Source: Actinobacteria bacterium UBA7398 (lineage in GTDB: Bacteria; Actinomycetota; Actinomycetes; Nanopelagicales; Nanopelagicaceae). Taken from it: a DNA stretch of 13,435 nucleotides. Below, in pieces: positions 1-8,071 of the stretch; position 1 is the stretch's first letter, and each line of letters starts with the position of its first letter. A model generated the notes under the pieces. That model searched no databases. It saw only the letters and a list, made by a program, of their open reading frames with translations, and had not been told where the DNA came from. A program made the translations under genes and the position numbers. The stretch covers positions 33,170 through 46,604 of the forward strand of contig DKNC01000002.1 of assembly GCA_002470135.1 (NCBI GenBank), read 5' to 3'.

Positions 1-545
1 GTCCGATATAGGTAAGGTCCCCAGAAGTGAACATGTCCGAAGCCAAATTCATTTGGGAACCGACGTGGATCACCAGTTGCATTAATAGCCGATCCGGTAT
101 TGCCGTGATAAGAACGATAAGTTGAAAGTATTTTATGTTTATTTGTATGCAATCTTGCCATTCGAATTGCATTTTCAATTCCATCAGCACCGGCATTAGT
201 AAAGAAAACTTTCTTAAACTTATCGCCAGCTAATTCTAGGATCTGCTTGGCAGCTTCATTACGGGCTTCGTTTGCATGTTGTGGCGCAATAGTTGCGAGA
301 ATGTCAGCTTGTTCTTTAATGGCAGCAATTACTTTTGGATGTTGGTGGCCGATATTTGTGAAAACTAATTGGCAGGAAAAGTCTAGATACTTCTTTCCAG
401 TGAAATCCCAGAAGTAAGAACCGGCGCCACTTGCGATTGCCATTGGATTAATTTGAGCTTGGGCCGACCAGGAATGGAAAACATATGCTCGGTCATCTGC
501 AAAAACTTTTGCTGCTTTTTCTGGATTGTTCTCTGGGCTGTTCAC
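1..545 (-). CDS. Class III PLP-dependent aminotransferase, probable omega-amino acid:pyruvate type (partial, 3' end off the left edge)
   Basis: About 181 N-terminal residues are present. The sequence opens with an aromatic-rich segment (AYVFHSWSAQ, about residues 20-29) typical of beta-alanine/taurine/omega-amino acid:pyruvate transaminases. A G-x-Y-x-W-D-x-x-G-K-x-Y-L-D block follows, then the cofactor phosphate cradle (NAGADGIENAIRMAR) and a YHG motif. The catalytic Schiff-base lysine lies beyond the window. The start is GTG at 545: an in-frame TAA four codons upstream rules out a longer protein, and a GGGAG Shine-Dalgarno sits just before it. Such enzymes move an amino group from an omega-amino acid or amine to pyruvate, making alanine and a semialdehyde. 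The divergent semialdehyde dehydrogenase next door fits beta-alanine or a similar substrate, but substrate cannot be read from this fragment. Class assignment is secure; specificity is inferred. Confidence 0.85.
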   Translation of the reverse strand, partial: MNSPENNPEKAAKVFADDRAYVFHSWSAQAQINPMAIASGAGSYFWDFTGKKYLDFSCQLVFTNIGHQHPKVIAAIKEQADILATIAPQHANEARNEAAKQILELAGDKFKKVFFTNAGADGIENAIRMARLHTNKHKILSTYRSYHGNTGSAINATGDPRRFPNEFGFGHVHFWGPYLYR

Positions 546-612
546 AGTGCTCCCTTAGTTTCACTTGAATTATGAGCCAATTTAAGCACTTTTGTGACCC
601 ATTTGGTAGGCG

Positions 613-618
613 AGGAGG
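613..618 (+). promoter_or_regulatory. AGGAGG Shine-Dalgarno-like sequence before mmsA
   Basis: A perfect AGGAGG lies 3 nt before an in-frame TTG (622) and 36 nt before the ATG at 655. The 3-nt gap is shorter than usual for ribosome binding, so it does not settle the start. It competes with the leaderless reading of the ATG at 655. Confidence 0.35.
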
Positions 619-642
619 TAGTTGGCTAAGTCAAACCTAAAG

Positions 643-648
643 TATTGT
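643..648 (+). promoter_or_regulatory. Candidate -10 box (TATTGT) for a leaderless mmsA transcript
   Basis: TATTGT matches the actinobacterial TANNNT -10 pattern and ends exactly 6 nt before the ATG at 655, which would place the transcription start on the A of the start codon. No convincing -35 box is visible 16-18 nt upstream. The same 6-nt geometry recurs at other genes in this window. Confidence 0.4.
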
Positions 649-654
649 GGGCTT

Positions 655-2139
655 ATGAAAACTATTTCGCATTGGATCAATGGCGCAGTTACAAATGAAA
701 AATCTGAGAGAAGCGGCGAAGTTTTTAATCCCGCGACTGGAAAAATTTCGGGCAGCGTAAATTTTGCAAGTACAGCGACAGTAGATATGGCTGTTGGTGT
801 TGCCGCTACAGCTTTCAATGAGTGGCGCCACAGCTCACTTACAAAGCGCACCCAAGTACTTTTTGCATTTCGCGAGCTCCTCCATGTAAATAAAGAAAAA
901 ATCGCCGCGTTAATCACCGCCGAACATGGAAAAGTATTGAGCGATGCGCTTGGTGAAGTCACCCGCGGACTTGAAGTTGTCGAATTTGCTTGTGGCATCC
1001 CACATTTGCTTAAAGGTGGATTTTCGGAAGAGGTTTCTACCGGCGTTGATGTTTATTCAATTCGCCAACCGTTAGGCCCGGTTGCGATCATTTCACCATT
1101 TAATTTTCCAGCGATGGTTCCGATGTGGTTCTTCCCAATCGCAATCGCGTGTGGAAACACTGTGATTGTTAAACCTTCTGAAAAAGATCCAAGCGCCATA
1201 ATGTATGTGGCTGAGCTTTTGAAAGCAGCCGGATTGCCAGATGGTGTATTTAACGTCGTTCATGGCGATAAAGAAGCTGTCGATGCGCTACTTACACACC
1301 CTGGCATCAAATCTGTTTCATTTGTTGGTTCAACACCGATTGCTAAATATGTTTATGAAACTGGAACTAAATCTGGCAAGCGCGTCCAAGCACTTGGCGG
1401 CGCAAAGAATCATATGGTGGTTCTGCCAGACGCCGATTTGAATCTGACAGCAGATGCCGCAATTAACGCTGGCTTCGGTTCGGCTGGCGAACGCTGCATG
1501 GCAATTTCAGTAGTAGTTGCAGTAGAACCAGTTGCCGATGCTTTAATTGAAAAAATCAAAGAAAGAATGGCGAAAATCAAGACTGGCGATGGTACGCAGG
1601 GTGCCGATATGGGCCCACTTGTTACTAAAGTTCACCGCGACAAAGTTGCTTCTTATGTAACTGCTGGCGAAAAAGAAGGTGCAACACTCGTTGTTGATGG
1701 CCGAAATGTAAAGGTGGATGGCGAAGGTTTCTGGCTCGGGCCAACTCTGTTCGACAACATCACCACCGAGATGTCTATCTATAAGGAAGAAATATTTGGA
1801 CCGGTGTTAAGCATTATTCGAGTTAAGAGTTATGACCAGGCTTTGAAGCTGGTAAATGATCATCAATACGGAAATGGCACGGCAATTTTTACTAATGATG
1901 GTGGCGCTGCTCGTAGATATCAAAACGAAGTCGAAGTTGGCATGGTCGGAATTAACGTTCCAATTCCAGTTCCAATGGCTTACTTCTCATTCGGCGGTTG
2001 GAAGAATTCTTTGTTTGGAGATTCGCATGCCCACGGTACTGAAGGTGTTCACTTTTTTACTCGCGGAAAAGTAATTACAAGTCGTTGGTTAGATCCAAGC
2101 CATGGCGGTATTAACTTAGGTTTCCCACAAAATACCTAA
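655..2139 (+). CDS. mmsA: CoA-acylating methylmalonate/malonate semialdehyde dehydrogenase
   Basis: A 494-residue aldehyde dehydrogenase of the MmsA/IolA type, normal in length. It oxidises methylmalonate or malonate semialdehyde with NAD+ and CoA to propionyl-CoA or acetyl-CoA plus CO2. Visible signatures are the N-terminal ISHWING segment, PFNFPAMVPMWFFPIA in the Rossmann region, KPSEKDPSA, FVGSTPIAKYVY, and the catalytic cysteine in GSAGERCMA (Cys281). I chose ATG 655 because homologues begin a few residues before the HWI(N)G segment and a TATTGT box precedes it by 6 nt; TTG at 622 (505 residues) with an AGGAGG before it is the alternative. It is divergent from an omega-aminotransferase and its stop codon abuts that of the convergent aminotransferase. 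A role in beta-alanine, beta-aminoisobutyrate or valine catabolism is inferred from context. Confidence 0.93.
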   Translation: MKTISHWINGAVTNEKSERSGEVFNPATGKISGSVNFASTATVDMAVGVAATAFNEWRHSSLTKRTQVLFAFRELLHVNKEKIAALITAEHGKVLSDALGEVTRGLEVVEFACGIPHLLKGGFSEEVSTGVDVYSIRQPLGPVAIISPFNFPAMVPMWFFPIAIACGNTVIVKPSEKDPSAIMYVAELLKAAGLPDGVFNVVHGDKEAVDALLTHPGIKSVSFVGSTPIAKYVYETGTKSGKRVQALGGAKNHMVVLPDADLNLTADAAINAGFGSAGERCMAISVVVAVEPVADALIEKIKERMAKIKTGDGTQGADMGPLVTKVHRDKVASYVTAGEKEGATLVVDGRNVKVDGEGFWLGPTLFDNITTEMSIYKEEIFGPVLSIIRVKSYDQALKLVNDHQYGNGTAIFTNDGGAARRYQNEVEVGMVGINVPIPVPMAYFSFGGWKNSLFGDSHAHGTEGVHFFTRGKVITSRWLDPSHGGINLGFPQNT

Positions 2140-3534
2140 TTAGCCACGTATTGTTTTTGCTAATTCCTTAAAGTCATTAACCATAAAGTCAATTTCAGCT
2201 TGACCATGCGCCAAACTAATTAGCCATTGTTCATCTAAACCTGGCGGCGTGATTACGCCGTGGTTAAGAGACCAAAGGAAAGATAGCTCAGCAATTTGGA
2301 AGTTTGTGGCTTTGTAATCACGGTAATTTCGAACCGGTGTGTCAGACCAAGTTATGCAACCTTTGACCCCAAAACCAACGGTATGGGCTGGTAATTCGTA
2401 TTCGTCGATGACTTCACGGATTCGAATCAACGCATCTCGATTTAACAATTCTGCTTTTTCAAGAGCAGAAGCAGTACAAATTTTATCTACAGCGCGAACT
2501 GCAGCCATTGCTAACGCATGTCCGTTAAAAGTACCTAGATGTGGCATGCGACCATCACTTACCGGCAACATAAATTCTGCTTTTCCACCAAATGCAGCTA
2601 ACGGAATTCCGCCGCCGATTGATTTAGCAAGACAAATTAAATCTGGGATTACACCAAGTCGTTGCGCTGCACCTTGCGGTCCAGCAGTTAGTCCAGTTTT
2701 TACTTCATCAAATATCAACACCACTTTATATTTATCGCAAAGATCCCGAACAGCTTCTAAGTAACCCTCGTCTGGAAGCACAATCCCGATATTTTCCAAT
2801 ACTGGTTCGACAATGAAGCAAGCAATAGTTTTTGAATGTTCTTCAAATAAATTTTCAAGAGCATCAGCATCATTAAACGGGACTACATAAACTTCACCAG
2901 CAACGCTTGCCTTTGGGATTACCGGAGTTGGAGCATCGGCAGGCCCGGCTTTATCTAGCGATGGCTTATTTGAAAACAAGACTGAGTCGTGGCTACCGTG
3001 GTAACCACCTTCAACTTTAACAACACCTTCTTTTCCTGAATATGCCCGTGCAGTTCTAACTGCGTACATAGTTGATTCAGTTCCTGAGTTAGTGAATCGA
3101 ACTTGGTCAATTCCGAAACGGCGACAGATTCGTTCGGCAGCATCTCGGGAGAGCGGTGAAGGAGTTGTGAAGAGCGTGCCCACATCTAGTGAATCTCGAA
3201 GTTCTGAAACTACATCTGGATTCAAATGACCAGCGAGCATTGCGCCGAATCCCATTGATAGGTCAAGCATTTTGCGGCCGTCAACATCGGTCATCCATGC
3301 CCCTTTAGCGGAGACAATGGAAACCGGATATGGCTCAAAAGATTGAAAAGTTGAATGAGTACCGAGTGGAATAAATTGTGTAGCCAGTTGATATTCAAGA
3401 CCAGACCCTAGTGTTGATTTCTTGTACATCTCCAACTGCTCTTGCATGACCTTTTCGAGACGAGACTTATCAAATGGTTTTGAATGCGTAGGTATGGAAC
3501 GGAAAGTTTGAGAATGATGCGATTGGGTTTTCAT
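2140..3534 (-). CDS. HemL-like class III aminotransferase (glutamate-1-semialdehyde aminomutase-like, substrate unknown)
   Basis: A 464-residue fold-type I PLP enzyme closest in motifs to glutamate-1-semialdehyde aminomutases: DVDGRKMLDL, RFTNSGTESTMYAVRTAR, GGYHGSHDS, the cofactor aspartate in LIFDEVKTG, and the Schiff-base lysine in LAKSIGGGIPLAAFGG (Lys304). It departs from true HemL: the usual IPGGVNSP region near the N-terminus reads IPLGTHS, about 50 extra residues precede it, and the loop after the lysine has LGTFNGHALAMAA rather than the usual GTLSGNPLAMAA. I therefore do not call it hemL. ATG 3534 is preferred; a TTG at 3549 would add five residues but lies within a possible -10 box. 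It is convergent with mmsA with no bases between stop codons. Another aminotransferase lies beyond mmsA, so an amine or omega-amino-acid substrate is plausible but unproven. Confidence 0.85.
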   Translation of the reverse strand: MKTQSHHSQTFRSIPTHSKPFDKSRLEKVMQEQLEMYKKSTLGSGLEYQLATQFIPLGTHSTFQSFEPYPVSIVSAKGAWMTDVDGRKMLDLSMGFGAMLAGHLNPDVVSELRDSLDVGTLFTTPSPLSRDAAERICRRFGIDQVRFTNSGTESTMYAVRTARAYSGKEGVVKVEGGYHGSHDSVLFSNKPSLDKAGPADAPTPVIPKASVAGEVYVVPFNDADALENLFEEHSKTIACFIVEPVLENIGIVLPDEGYLEAVRDLCDKYKVVLIFDEVKTGLTAGPQGAAQRLGVIPDLICLAKSIGGGIPLAAFGGKAEFMLPVSDGRMPHLGTFNGHALAMAAVRAVDKICTASALEKAELLNRDALIRIREVIDEYELPAHTVGFGVKGCITWSDTPVRNYRDYKATNFQIAELSFLWSLNHGVITPPGLDEQWLISLAHGQAEIDFMVNDFKELAKTIRG

Positions 3535-3540
3535 TGCAAT

Positions 3541-3546
3541 TTTGTA
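3541..3546 (-). promoter_or_regulatory. Weak candidate -10 box (TACAAA) for the HemL-like aminotransferase
   Basis: On the minus strand TACAAA ends 6 nt before the ATG at 3534. It matches TA but lacks the final T of TANNNT, and no good -35 box is seen. Listed mainly because its position equals that of better -10 boxes in the window. Confidence 0.25.
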
Positions 3547-3555
3547 CAATCAAAG

Positions 3556-3570
3556 GGTTCGTGTAGAACC
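3556..3570. repeat. Inverted repeat GGTTC-GTGTA-GAACC upstream of the aminotransferase
   Basis: Perfect 5-bp arms around a 5-bp centre, lying 22-36 nt upstream of the ATG at 3534, about where the -35 region of that gene would be. It could be an operator for a dimeric regulator. Arms of 5 bp also arise readily by chance. Confidence 0.3.
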
Positions 3571-3668
3571 GAAGTTTGAAGTGCACGCTCCTAGCGAAAG
3601 TTTGTGTTGCATGGGTAGTTTACCAGAGTTAATGTTTTAATCAACTCATAATTTATGCGTGATTTTCA

Positions 3669-3697
3669 TAGACTTTTGATAAAAAAGTAATTAAATT
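3669..3697 (+). promoter_or_regulatory. Promoter of the PAP2 gene: TAGACT, 17-bp spacer, TAAATT
   Basis: TAGACT (3669-3674) matches four of six -35 positions. A 17-bp spacer leads to TAAATT (3692-3697), a TANNNT -10 box ending exactly 6 nt before ATG 3704. The geometry predicts a leaderless transcript starting on the A of the start codon. Confidence 0.55.
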
Positions 3698-3703
3698 TCA
3701 GGA

Positions 3704-4345
3704 ATGAAGCAGCATTACAGCAAATTTGGCGTTTTTGGTATCTATTTTGGAATTATTTTAGCTTTTTTATCTTACGAAGTATTCAATAAAATTGATCCAA
3801 CTTATCCACCCTTAGTGATGCGTGGCTGGTTGGATGCAAAAATTCCAATCGTTTCCATTTTTGTAGTTCCTTATTTGTCATTCCACTTATTGGCAGCTTT
3901 TATAGTTCCATATCTAAGTTTGAAGTTTGGAAGTTATAAGGCATTTCTTGTAAATGGTTTTGCAATTATTTTTGGGCAAGCTGCATTAGATGTTGCGTAT
4001 TGGTTATTTCAGACTGAAGTCCCGCGCGCTAATGTCAGCGATCAAGGGTTCTTTAATTGGGTTTTGGTTCATGTAATTTATGGAAATGACCGGCCACTAA
4101 ATGGATTTCCTTCTAATCATGTAACTTGGTCGGTTATTTCAATAATTGCGCTTTGGCGGTTACGTTATCGCACGCCTAAGACAGCTTGGTATTTAATGGC
4201 GTGGTTCATGTTGATACTTCCTGCGACTGTTTTTCTCGGACAACACTTCGTCATAGATATATATGGTGGAATTTTTGTTGCATTCACAGCTTATTGGGCT
4301 TGCATGTTCGTAATCGAGAAACCTAGGCTCGATATCCATCGGTAA
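3704..4345 (+). CDS. PAP2-superfamily integral membrane protein (inositolphosphotransferase/phosphatidic acid phosphatase-like)
   Basis: A 213-residue membrane protein with about six or seven hydrophobic segments (roughly residues 7-26, 48-70, 80-101, 120-128, 144-156, 166-184 and 190-206). The phosphatase/transferase signature is visible: an Arg-Pro pair in GNDRPLNG, PSNHVTWSV (PSxH motif with the conserved His) and GQHFVIDIYGG (HxxxD motif with the second His and Asp). This arrangement resembles PAP2-type lipid phosphatases and the inositol phosphorylceramide/phosphatidylinositol-linked transferases, acting on a phospho-lipid or phospho-isoprenoid at the membrane. The exact substrate cannot be told. 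It is transcribed alone, with a likely leaderless start; the only SD-like bases (AGGA) touch the ATG. Nothing in the neighbourhood (an aminotransferase and GuaB1) suggests a pathway. Confidence 0.82.
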   Translation: MKQHYSKFGVFGIYFGIILAFLSYEVFNKIDPTYPPLVMRGWLDAKIPIVSIFVVPYLSFHLLAAFIVPYLSLKFGSYKAFLVNGFAIIFGQAALDVAYWLFQTEVPRANVSDQGFFNWVLVHVIYGNDRPLNGFPSNHVTWSVISIIALWRLRYRTPKTAWYLMAWFMLILPATVFLGQHFVIDIYGGIFVAFTAYWACMFVIEKPRLDIHR

Positions 4346-4351
4346 CTTCGC

Positions 4352-5826
<1,475 letters not shown>

Positions 5827-5841
5827 ATATAAGCCTCAAGG

Positions 5842-5847
5842 TAATGT
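5842..5847 (+). promoter_or_regulatory. Candidate -10 box (TAATGT) upstream of tRNA-Arg
   Basis: TAATGT fits TANNNT and would start transcription about 13 nt before the tRNA. A weak TTAAAT sits 17 bp upstream, overlapping the guaB1 stop. Read-through from guaB1 is an alternative. Confidence 0.25.
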
Positions 5848-5866
5848 TGCTTCTGCAGGTGAAAAT

Positions 5867-5942
5867 GCGTTCGTAGCTCAACGGATAGAGCATCGGTCTT
5901 CGGAACCGAGGGTTGGGGGTTCGAGTCCCTTCGAGCGCACCA
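5867..5942 (+). tRNA. tRNA-Arg, anticodon UCG, CCA encoded
   Basis: The cloverleaf folds completely by hand. The acceptor stem is GCGTTCG/CGAGCGC (one G-T pair), the D arm is GCTC/GAGC with GG in the loop, and the anticodon stem is TCGGT/ACCGA. The 7-nt loop CTTCGGA gives anticodon TCG at positions 34-36, followed by G37. The variable loop is GGGTT and the T arm GGGGG/CCCTT (two G-T pairs) encloses TTCGAGT. The discriminator is A5939, and CCA (5940-5942) is encoded in the DNA. It should read CGA and, by wobble, CGG. It lies 41 nt after guaB1 and 51 nt before the TPR gene. Confidence 0.96.
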
Positions 5943-5978
5943 GGCAAAATGGTTATAGGTTTCATCCAACGGCGTACT

Positions 5979-5985
5979 GGAGAGG
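5979..5985 (+). promoter_or_regulatory. Shine-Dalgarno GGAGAGG deciding the TTG start of the TPR gene
   Basis: GGAGAGG is followed by an 8-nt spacer and TTG at 5994. The upstream in-frame ATG at 5949 has no such site, and earlier in-frame codons lie inside the tRNA. This supports TTG 5994. Confidence 0.7.
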
Positions 5986-5993
5986 AACCCACT

Positions 5994-6926
5994 TTGAGTA
6001 ACGATGATGATGCAAATATCGATGACATCGTTACGGAAGAAATGTTGTGGGAGCGGATACCAGAGACTGAAGGCGAAGAGCGCGCAAATACTTATTACGA
6101 GTTAAGTGCAAGAATTTATGCACGCGGTCAATATGACGAAGCGTTGGCGCTCGCTGAAACCGCGCGAGATATTTATTCCGAACTTGGTGTGAACATTCCA
6201 AAAGAAGGTCTTGCGCAGGCTTACTCTGCAATTGGATATAACTTAAATCAGTTGAAACGAATGGATGAAGCTGCTGGCGCGATGAGCAAAGCCGTTGAAT
6301 TGTTGCGCGAAAATAAATCACCAGTTGCACTTGAATTAGCTTGCACACTTGGTGAGTGGTGGTTTGCTTCAAAGGAATATCAAAAAGCTATTGAATGTAT
6401 GAATGAGTGCGTTCAAGAACATTTAGTTGACGGCAATGAATTAGGCGCCGCAAATGATTTTCATTTAATTGGATGTAGCCACCGCGAATTAAAAGAATTT
6501 GATAAAGCGTTAACTGCATTTAAAGAGGCGCGTGTATTATTTAAGAGCGCAAAAGAAGTAATTCATGTAGCCCGGTGCGATCAAAAAATCGCACACTGCC
6601 TCATCGAACTGGATGATGCGTTAGGAGCGCTCGCCGCAGCCCAAAAAGCAATAGATGTCTTCACGACAGCGCACGACCACCCTCGCGAAACCTTCGCACT
6701 TTTTGAATACGGTAAAGCGCAAGTACTTAATGGTGAAACTGAAGCCGGTTTAGCATCCCTCGAAAAAGTATTAGATTCGGTAGCCGACGCAGAGCCAAAA
6801 GATTTTGAATTCATCGTAGAAATCGAGCGGAGAATTGCAACAATTTTGCGAACGCTAAACCGCGAGAGTGAAGCTCAAGAGATTGAGCGACGAGTTTCAT
6901 CTGTTGAAGATGTGATTGCTGAATAA
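5994..6926 (+). CDS. Tetratricopeptide-repeat (TPR) protein of unknown function
   Basis: A 310-residue soluble, acidic protein without signal peptide or membrane segment. About six TPR-like helix pairs can be traced at roughly residues 31-64, 72-105, 112-145, 152-187, 192-225 and 232-265. They show repeated small residues and the AL/KA positions, for example GQYDEALALAETAR, EFDKALTAFKEAR and ALAAAQKAIDVF. A charged helix (about 270-310) closes the protein. The TTG start is chosen from the GGAGAGG site 8 nt upstream; a longer form from ATG 5949 would add 15 residues. It follows tRNA-Arg by 51 nt and could be co-transcribed with it. Its last 52 nt overlap the end of the convergent MFS gene. TPR arrays bind protein partners; which one is unknown, and no enzymatic domain is visible. 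Confidence 0.85.
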   Translation: MSNDDDANIDDIVTEEMLWERIPETEGEERANTYYELSARIYARGQYDEALALAETARDIYSELGVNIPKEGLAQAYSAIGYNLNQLKRMDEAAGAMSKAVELLRENKSPVALELACTLGEWWFASKEYQKAIECMNECVQEHLVDGNELGAANDFHLIGCSHRELKEFDKALTAFKEARVLFKSAKEVIHVARCDQKIAHCLIELDDALGALAAAQKAIDVFTTAHDHPRETFALFEYGKAQVLNGETEAGLASLEKVLDSVADAEPKDFEFIVEIERRIATILRTLNRESEAQEIERRVSSVEDVIAE

Positions 6927-8071
6927 CTTAACAGCAACAGCAACACTCCGATAAGCGCGCCGATTCCAGCCATAACTAACGGCAACTCAAAATCGTTTTT
7001 GCGCCAAAGTGCACCGCCCCAAATACCAGCACCCAATACGGCAAAGTTCATGGAAGCTTGGTAAAGACCTTGGGAGCGTCCTCGTTCAGTTTTGCTCGAA
7101 AGTTTTCCAATCCAAGATTTTCCAACACCATCAGTAAATGCTGGAAATAATCCATAAATTCCAAGTGCAGTTATCGCCAATAAATGGTTATTAGATGTAC
7201 CAAGTAATAAGTAGGTAATTCCAAAAGCTGAGAGACCGATTGCATATGCATATTGTGGTTTGATTCGATCTGCAATTATTCCAGCAGGCATGGATGCAAT
7301 TGTTGCAACTGCATTATAAAAAATATAAAGGAGTACAACGCTTCTAGTGGAGAAACCGATATCACTCAACCTAAGCAAAATTAAAATATCGGGAATATTC
7401 ATTAATTGAATAAAAACTAATAACGCAATGGTTCGCTTCAGTGGAGCACTAAGTGAGACTTTAGGAGATTTTACTTTTACTTTTACAGGTTCTTGTTTAG
7501 GAAAATAGCTTTCTTTGACGAAGAATGTTAATGCTGCAGAAAGTATTGCGGGAATAATTGCAAAGACCGCGACTTTTCGTACATCATCGTGAAAAATTAC
7601 CAATCCCCAAAGCGCAAAGAAAGGACCAATTACTGCGCCTAAATTGTCGCCCATGCGATGGAAGCCAAAAGCTTTGCCAAGATGTTCTTTTTCTACGCTA
7701 TCGGTAATTAACGCATCCCGAGGCGCAGAACGGATACCTTTTCCGATTCGATCGGTGATTCGACCAATGAGGACTTGTCCCCAAGTTGCAGAGAAAACTA
7801 CTAGCGCCTTACCAACTCCAGCCAATGAATATCCGACAGCGACAAATGGTTTGCGTCCGATGCGATCGCTATATTTTCCGCTCCAAAGTTTGGCAAATCC
7901 AGCTGCAGCTTCAGCGGCACCTTCTATCATTCCAAGCGCAATTGGTGCTGCGCCTAAAACAGTTGTTAATAAAATCGGTAATAACGGGTAAAGCAATTCA
8001 CTGGCTGCATCTTGAGTTAACGAAACCAAAGTTAGTAAAATTAAATTTCTAGATAACCAAGATTTACGCAT
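6875..8071 (-). CDS. Major facilitator superfamily (MFS) transporter
   Basis: A 398-residue transporter with about twelve hydrophobic segments. It opens with a DAASELLYPLLPILLTTVLGA stretch, seen in a common uncharacterised MFS subfamily. The cytoplasmic loop motif GKYSDRIGRKPFV (about residues 65-77) matches the MFS signature between helices 2 and 3, and GRITDRIGKGIRSAPRDALI follows around helix 4. The C-terminal half repeats the pattern, with GIIADRIKPQYAYAIG. ATG 8071 is chosen because an AGGAG site sits 9 nt upstream and it overlaps the stop of the preceding methyltransferase gene in ATGCGTAA; the longer frame upstream lies inside that gene. Substrate is unknown; drug or metabolite efflux is typical of relatives. 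The short hydrophilic tail (SSTDETRRSIS) is encoded antisense to the end of the TPR gene. Confidence 0.9.
   Translation of the reverse strand: MRKSWLSRNLILLTLVSLTQDAASELLYPLLPILLTTVLGAAPIALGMIEGAAEAAAGFAKLWSGKYSDRIGRKPFVAVGYSLAGVGKALVVFSATWGQVLIGRITDRIGKGIRSAPRDALITDSVEKEHLGKAFGFHRMGDNLGAVIGPFFALWGLVIFHDDVRKVAVFAIIPAILSAALTFFVKESYFPKQEPVKVKVKSPKVSLSAPLKRTIALLVFIQLMNIPDILILLRLSDIGFSTRSVVLLYIFYNAVATIASMPAGIIADRIKPQYAYAIGLSAFGITYLLLGTSNNHLLAITALGIYGLFPAFTDGVGKSWIGKLSSKTERGRSQGLYQASMNFAVLGAGIWGGALWRKNDFELPLVMAGIGALIGVLLLLLSYSAITSSTDETRRSIS

Larger units (their letters stand above)
3535..3703. other. Divergent intergenic region between the aminotransferase and the PAP2 gene
   Basis: This is the longest non-coding stretch in the window (169 bp). 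It carries the two divergent promoter candidates and the GGTTC/GAACC inverted repeat described separately. The middle is AT-rich with an imperfect AGTTAAT/ATCAACT hairpin-like segment. I see no RNA gene, riboswitch or small reading frame in it. Confidence 0.6.

Noticed and set aside
582..998. 138-residue minus-strand reading frame covering the start of mmsA
   Set aside because: It lies antisense to conserved MmsA sequence, shows no recognisable domain, and its Ser/Thr/Ala-rich composition is typical of a shadow frame.
2339..2764. 141-residue plus-strand frame inside the HemL-like aminotransferase
   Set aside because: Antisense to highly conserved motifs including the PLP lysine region; no start signal or family resemblance.
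3618..3650. Imperfect AGTTAAT/ATCAACT hairpin as a terminator between divergent genes
   Set aside because: Both flanking genes are transcribed away from it, the stem has a mismatch, and no T tract follows.
5867..5942. tRNA-Arg as an integration site for a mobile element
   Set aside because: No integrase, direct repeat of the tRNA 3' end, or foreign-looking genes are found on either side.
5913..5993. N-terminal extension of the TPR protein beginning inside tRNA-Arg
   Set aside because: The codons are tRNA sequence (the T arm reads as GVRVPSSAP), and a good Shine-Dalgarno specifies TTG 5994.
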